Shown piece by piece: positions 55,401-61,400 of a stretch of DNA of 64,000 bases. Source of the stretch: Prostheceraeus crozeri (lineage: Eukaryota; Platyhelminthes; Polycladida; Euryleptidae); NCBI GenBank assembly GCA_907163375.1, contig CAJQUW010007110.1, forward strand, positions 62,001 to 126,000, written 5' to 3'. How positions within the stretch are numbered: position 1 is the first letter of the stretch; each line of letters starts with the position of its first letter. The notes below the pieces were generated by a model that worked only from the letters and a program-made list of their open reading frames with translations, ran no database searches and was not told where the DNA came from. A program made the translations under genes and the position numbers.

Positions 55401-58400
55401 AATATCTTGCTCTCTATTAATAATTTTTCTTTTACTGTAATACATCCGTTTTACTGTGTTTTCTTGACATAAATAAGTACAGATATACTCGTATATTGTT
55501 GTTAATCAAGTGGAGCACTGAAACTTTTCTGCAAATTACTTAGCACCAGTAATTAAAAGATAATCGTGTCCGAATTAGTATGACAAGCAAACACAATCGA
55601 AGCTCGCTAATTCGGACACGGATAATTAAGATCATACGGCCGTGGCATTCATTGTATCTTTTGCATGTATCAACTGCTGTTTAATAAAGACTTCCGATAA
55701 TCAAGACATTGAAAGCATGGCATTTATGGTCTTAATTAACGAGCTTTGACTATAACTTGAAAAGAGAAAACTAACATAAGCGCGTTTTCATTACTCAAGT
55801 ACATACAATTTGCCATTCATGCTGCCACTTGATTTCTTACTATATGTCGTCTTATCCATGATGTGCATAATGTCATCCACGTGCCGTATTCCGGATCACA
55901 CACAGCAGTAGCATATGTGTGAAAATATGCAAATTGCAATGCATATGTAGTAATGCATCATAATGTAAAAGCAAGCAAGCTTCTCTAAATATTCTCATAT
56001 TCTTAATAAATGTGCTTCTCACATAACCTGAGCCCACTAGGTAACACAGGTTGCTCAAATACTATGATAGGTATGACTCTAGCTTTTTGTGACTTTTAGT
56101 TTCTAAATATTTCTGATAAATAATTCATATACATTCATATCAAAAATTTGACCTTTCACTTCTGAAAATCGAGAATTTTTGGCAATTCTTACACAGTCAA
56201 TTCGAATTACTGATAATATGAAGTTGCTATTAATTTGTTCATTCATCCACAAATTGAGCCACGTATCTATTTCATAAATAATTAAAAAAAGCAATGAATT
56301 TTATACACAACTCATAACTGCTTTATAAGTAATGATAGCAGCTTTATGCTACAAATGGTAGATCCAAGTAAAAACGGACAGATTACAATGCATCACAATA
56401 TATATGTATTTGGTGCATTTATTTATTTGGATGAGCGGTTACTGTGTTTGTAACTATGATGTCACTGTGTTTTTTAACTATGATAGCAATAGACTATAAG
56501 TAATTTTCACTTATTTTTTCAAAAGCTCTATTTCAGTTGTATCCTGCAGGGCTCAGCTATCCCAATGAAATCAAACATACTCCCAAGATTTTCTTAAGAC
56601 GCTTTCATGCGATCACTGATCAATGCGCATTGTTTAGTAAAGTCATCTACCAACAATTTCCAACGGATGCTCAAGGTATCAATTTTTTGAAATATTTGGA
56701 ATTCGAAATTTGGATAGCTATTTATAGCAGCCAAATGACCGAGCTGGTAATGTTTAATATCACCAATGGAACAAGCACACACCAGTTGTATAGTTCAGGA
56801 ACTATGGGAACATTTCAATCATAGGAGCATCAAAAGCAATTATCTCCAATCCCACTGACTTTCGAAACATCAAAAGCAATGAGTTCCAATCTCACGGACT
56901 TTTGAAGCATCAAAATCAATGAGCTCCAATCCCACGAGCTTTTGAAGCATTAAAATCAACGAGCTCCAACCCCATGGGCTTTCGGAGCTGAAAATGCTCA
57001 AAATGTTCGCGTAAAAAAAGGTTAAGATAAATTGTTAAATAACAAATGCCAGATTTTGTCAACTCAACAATCAGCAGAAGAAAAGAGGCGTTTTAAAATA
57101 ATTTCAAATTGAGCACGAATCTGACCTTCCAATTTTGGAGTCAATGCAGCAATTTGATATTGGCGTAGCATAAATTCCAATGCCTGATGAAATTTTCCTC
57201 CATCCTCAATGAAGTCAACATCGATAATCGAAACTATTGTTAAGCGACTGCACTAATTGTGAGCAAACACCAAACGAATGCAGTGTTGTTCAGATCAAGC
57301 TAATTTTTGGGTTGACTGCCAGGTTCGCGTTTTTGAGAATGCGTTATTTCTACTTTCAGCTTACTTTCGTAAGGCTGGCTTCCCATCTACAACTACCTTT
57401 ATTGTGGAGATCTCTGCAACTAAACTTTCTGCTGAACAATACTCTCATGTGGATCCTTAATAAGCATCAGCGTAATTAGAACCATTCCAAAAAATTTCGC
57501 CTATTTAGTCTCTCATTTAACTCTTTTTTGACTGAGTAGTAGCTGGCAGAAAATCAAGTCTTAAATGATTGTCATTGCCAATGTATTATTCACAACCGAA
57601 ACACAATCTACTTTGGATTTAACTACTTGAGTTTGCGTATTTAGTTAAGACAATAAATGTAACCGACTGAAATTACCTTTCGTATAAAGCGCCAATGGAG
57701 CCGTCGTCAACAAAACAATGAGTGGTTGCCCTCCGAAAACGAAGAAGATTAGACCACCAATGGTTTGAGAAATAATTACTCGTTGCACACCTGAAAAATA
57801 GTTGAATAAAAGATGGCTTCTGATAAGCAGATGTAAGCGATCGACAAAGAAATCATAAATTGATGCTCAAAACAATCCTAGACAATGTAATACATTTTGT
57901 TGTCGGATTTCAAGTAGCGTTACGTCAAGGTGACCAGATAACTTCCTACCATACATGGACGCCTTATAAAGTAAAAAGGGGAGTTCAGATGCTCATTTGA
58001 TATTGCTTCACAAAAAGTGATTGTAATTAACACAAGCACTGAATTTTGGAACAACTTGCTTGTCTCTGCCACGAACAACGGCGCCAAACCCACACTGTGG
58101 AGATTACGGAACTTTTGTTTCTTTCCATCTAATTTTATTTTTGCAGCGTCTTTGTCATTCTTAGCATTTTTTCATTTGTACTTGTAATCAGAGTATACGC
58201 TCATATTTTCACGTTTCGTATACTTTTGTATTCTTAGTTTCGCATTTAACTTTGGTACGTGGTCGAATTCAGTATCTAAGCTTTACAGATGAAGTTTTAG
58301 CGTCACTACTCCCGCATGCTGAGAGCTTGGATGGTGCTGACATTGTCAGACTTGTCTGGAGCGCTAGGGTAATTTTTGTCCGGCTGTCCTTCTTGCCTGC

Positions 58401-61400
58401 TTCCTATGACACTACCGGAGCTCGACCTCTGAAACAAAAGATCGCTAGACCACGCACTTAGCCACTGCGCCACTGAGACCACAGTGCCTATATATCTATT
58501 TCAATATTTAAGCGATTTTTAATCATCTTTTCTTTCTCATAAGTATGTGCAATAGCGTGCATCTAATCACTTTCATTTAAATAATACATCTGCAGGTGTG
58601 TGAGCAATTTTTCCGATATATTGTTGCGTGATCTTCTAATACAAGTATTTTACCATTGGGTTATTGTTATTTCATGAGCTACATAATTATTGATTTAAGA
58701 ATTGCTGTTCAGCGTATCTTCTTATTCTGAATTGCCTCTTTTCCTCCATCCACTTTTCATTCCGATTTCTGCAGCAGCCAGCGGTGGCTGCAACTCTCCG
58801 ACTTGATGATTCGGTGTTTTTTGGGATTTTATCAGTCATGAAAGATTCAAATTCAGTGGATTTGCATTATTGCTTTTCTTGGTCGCCATTATACTGCAAA
58901 AATACATTTTGTAAGGCACAGTATATGAGGCGTCAAAATTCCAGATGTTTGATAAACATATTTTATTGTGAGCTCTGTCAAGCTCATCATGACATTTCTA
59001 AAGCGCCAGTAATAAAGCATATATCTTCCAAGCATCTGGAATTTTTTTCGCCTCTGATACCTAGCGTAAATCATAACATATTCATTGTTGAAAGATTAAA
59101 ATTATCCTTTTGCGATCATGGAAATCATGAAACACATTGATTTTTGACAAACTTCAAGATTATTAAGTGTCAAAGCATCTGAACAAGTCTTCTTGACAAT
59201 GTCTGGCCATGTTCAATTGACCGAATATGTTGACGCGATGTTTATAATAGTGGTTGATGTTTGTCATGGTCCGACCTTGATTATATCATTTTCGGATTAT
59301 GATGATTAATAGGAGTCTCGTACGATCGGCAGTTATATAATTCGTTAGAATTTCACTGGTTTCCTCTGATAGTTTATTCTTTTGACTTCATGTCAGTGTT
59401 ATTATTTTTGTCCCCACTCGACTGGGTAACAGGTTTCAGGAGGTGATAAAACTGTGATCGATGTTGACTAATAGCGCGTTAGCGCATACGGAGATCTTAT
59501 TAACCTCCATGTGTTTCATAAAAATTACATCAGCTCTTAATCACAATTCAAGACTTTCGCCAACATGCGAAATCGCTGTGAAAGATATAAAAAGAGCAAC
59601 AAACCATTTTTTTGAATAAGGCAAAAATACATTTTGCAAATTAAATAATATTTATGTTGAACCGTTCCAGTTATAGAGTGCATGGTCACAATGTTGAACC
59701 AGGGTAGTAGAATCACAGTGTTTTCTTTTTACAATTTGCAAAATTAGGAATACAGCATATATAGCGATGCATATTGAATTTTACGCAACATCCGATTTCA
59801 TTTTTATGTTTAAAGAAAATGCTACGATTTTGTCAATGAATTTGAACGTTTAAATTGGTTTGAATTTTTGTAAATCAACATTTGGAATCGCACTACTTCC
59901 TCTGATACGTGAGTTGCAATTAGTGTAGAGTTCATTCTAAGTTTTTGTTTGGAAACCAAGTACACAAGATGATAATAGTTTTTTATACTTTATTAATTTC
60001 AGTCTCCTCTTTGGCCATGATCAGAAGCAGAGAGAAGGCCTCTTGATTATTAATTAGACCTCCCTGCTTCTGATGATGGCCTAAGAGGAGGACGAAATTA
60101 ACAAAGTATAGAAAATTATTGCCATCTTGTGTACTTGGTTTCCCAACAAAACTTACAAAAAATATGAATATCTAAGGTCTCTTCGACACTGTAGAGTTCA
60201 TATTTCAAGGTATCTGTTGATGCGATTCTACATTACTTAATTGTTGACCATAATCGTGCAATCAAATTTCGGATGTTGTTGTTTCAAAAGTTCAAAAGGA
60301 AAGCATATCCTAACTAAATTTAAGGATCATGGAAAATCAAGGTAAAGTATTCGTGATAAGAAACACGCATTGATAAGATAGAGAGTTGCTCTAAATGCAG
60401 AAAATTAATTTACCATATCAATAATTGATAAACAGAGTTGGCAACCTGAAGGATTGTAGAACAGTTCTTAGACTGTCATTTTTGATACAGATCCACAGAC
60501 TGCTCATTCTCCTTCTCTCGTTTTCTCTCTCTCTCTTTCTTGATTACTTGATTGATTATCAAGTATTTCATGTAGTAGAAAACAATATTTCTTTGAATAA
60601 AAGCCACCTTTGAATACGAAGTGCTCTTATGTGGAGTAGAGAAACATGTTCAGAGATATCCTTGAGTAAGAGATGCATGTCAAAGCTAGGCAATAGATCA
60701 TTGCTAGCAGATGATATGCAAACTTTATGATGTGTACAACATAGGCCTATAAAATCGTAAATCCACAGTACTGAACCTCAGTATGTCTTTCATTCGCAAT
60801 AAACTTGAATTTTGATTTACTTTTAGTTCTAGCACACACATGCAAATGCATGTAGCATATTCTTTATAGGTATTATTGGCTAAATTATAGCAAAAACAGA
60901 CAATTTATGATTAATGATTTTCATGTGTTAATAATATTTTTGTTAAATCAAGCAATTGCAAGTTGCAAGTATTTAACAATCAGCAATTCACAAAATAGCT
61001 TGTTTCATTAATGCGAGGTTAACTGAGCTCTTCAGACAATGTCATTATATCGTGTGTATGAAATTCATTAAATAATTGAATAACACGAAGTTGGCTTATC
61101 AAATTTTATACCACTTTAATTACCATTCTGCAATTATAGTTTAAAATTCCAATATCAGGTAATTAAGGTGGGGTGGCAGGAAAAAGACAATCCGAACTGA
61201 ATTCAAATAATGCCTGACAGGTATGACGACTGAATTCCATCACTAGTACACTCATCTGAAGCATGTCGTTGGAAACGCATTATTTCCATCGATGAAATCG
61301 TATTTTTGAAATTGATAGATGGTTCAAATTTTTATCCTCGTCATTAATGATTTCATCTACTGAGATTGATTTATTTCGAAATCAAGTTGATAAGCAAACA

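Larger units (their letters stand above)
49997..57676 (-). other. Intron between exons 3 and 4
   Basis: 7.7-kb phase-1 intron. It holds a dead CR1-group LINE fragment (about 50330-51430), a small pogo-like MITE (about 55597-55753) and a 40-bp minisatellite (56824-56985). The stretches 51440-55560 and 57000-57670 contain no feature I can support. Confidence 0.9.

Noticed and set aside
56537-56824. 95-residue open frame ending at the 40-bp tandem repeat
   Set aside because: No family features; it runs into repeat DNA and lies in an intron of the opposite-strand gene.
58430-58490. Possible functional tRNA gene on the minus strand
   Set aside because: A and B boxes are present but a complete cloverleaf does not form and a non-tRNA body follows, so it is a SINE.
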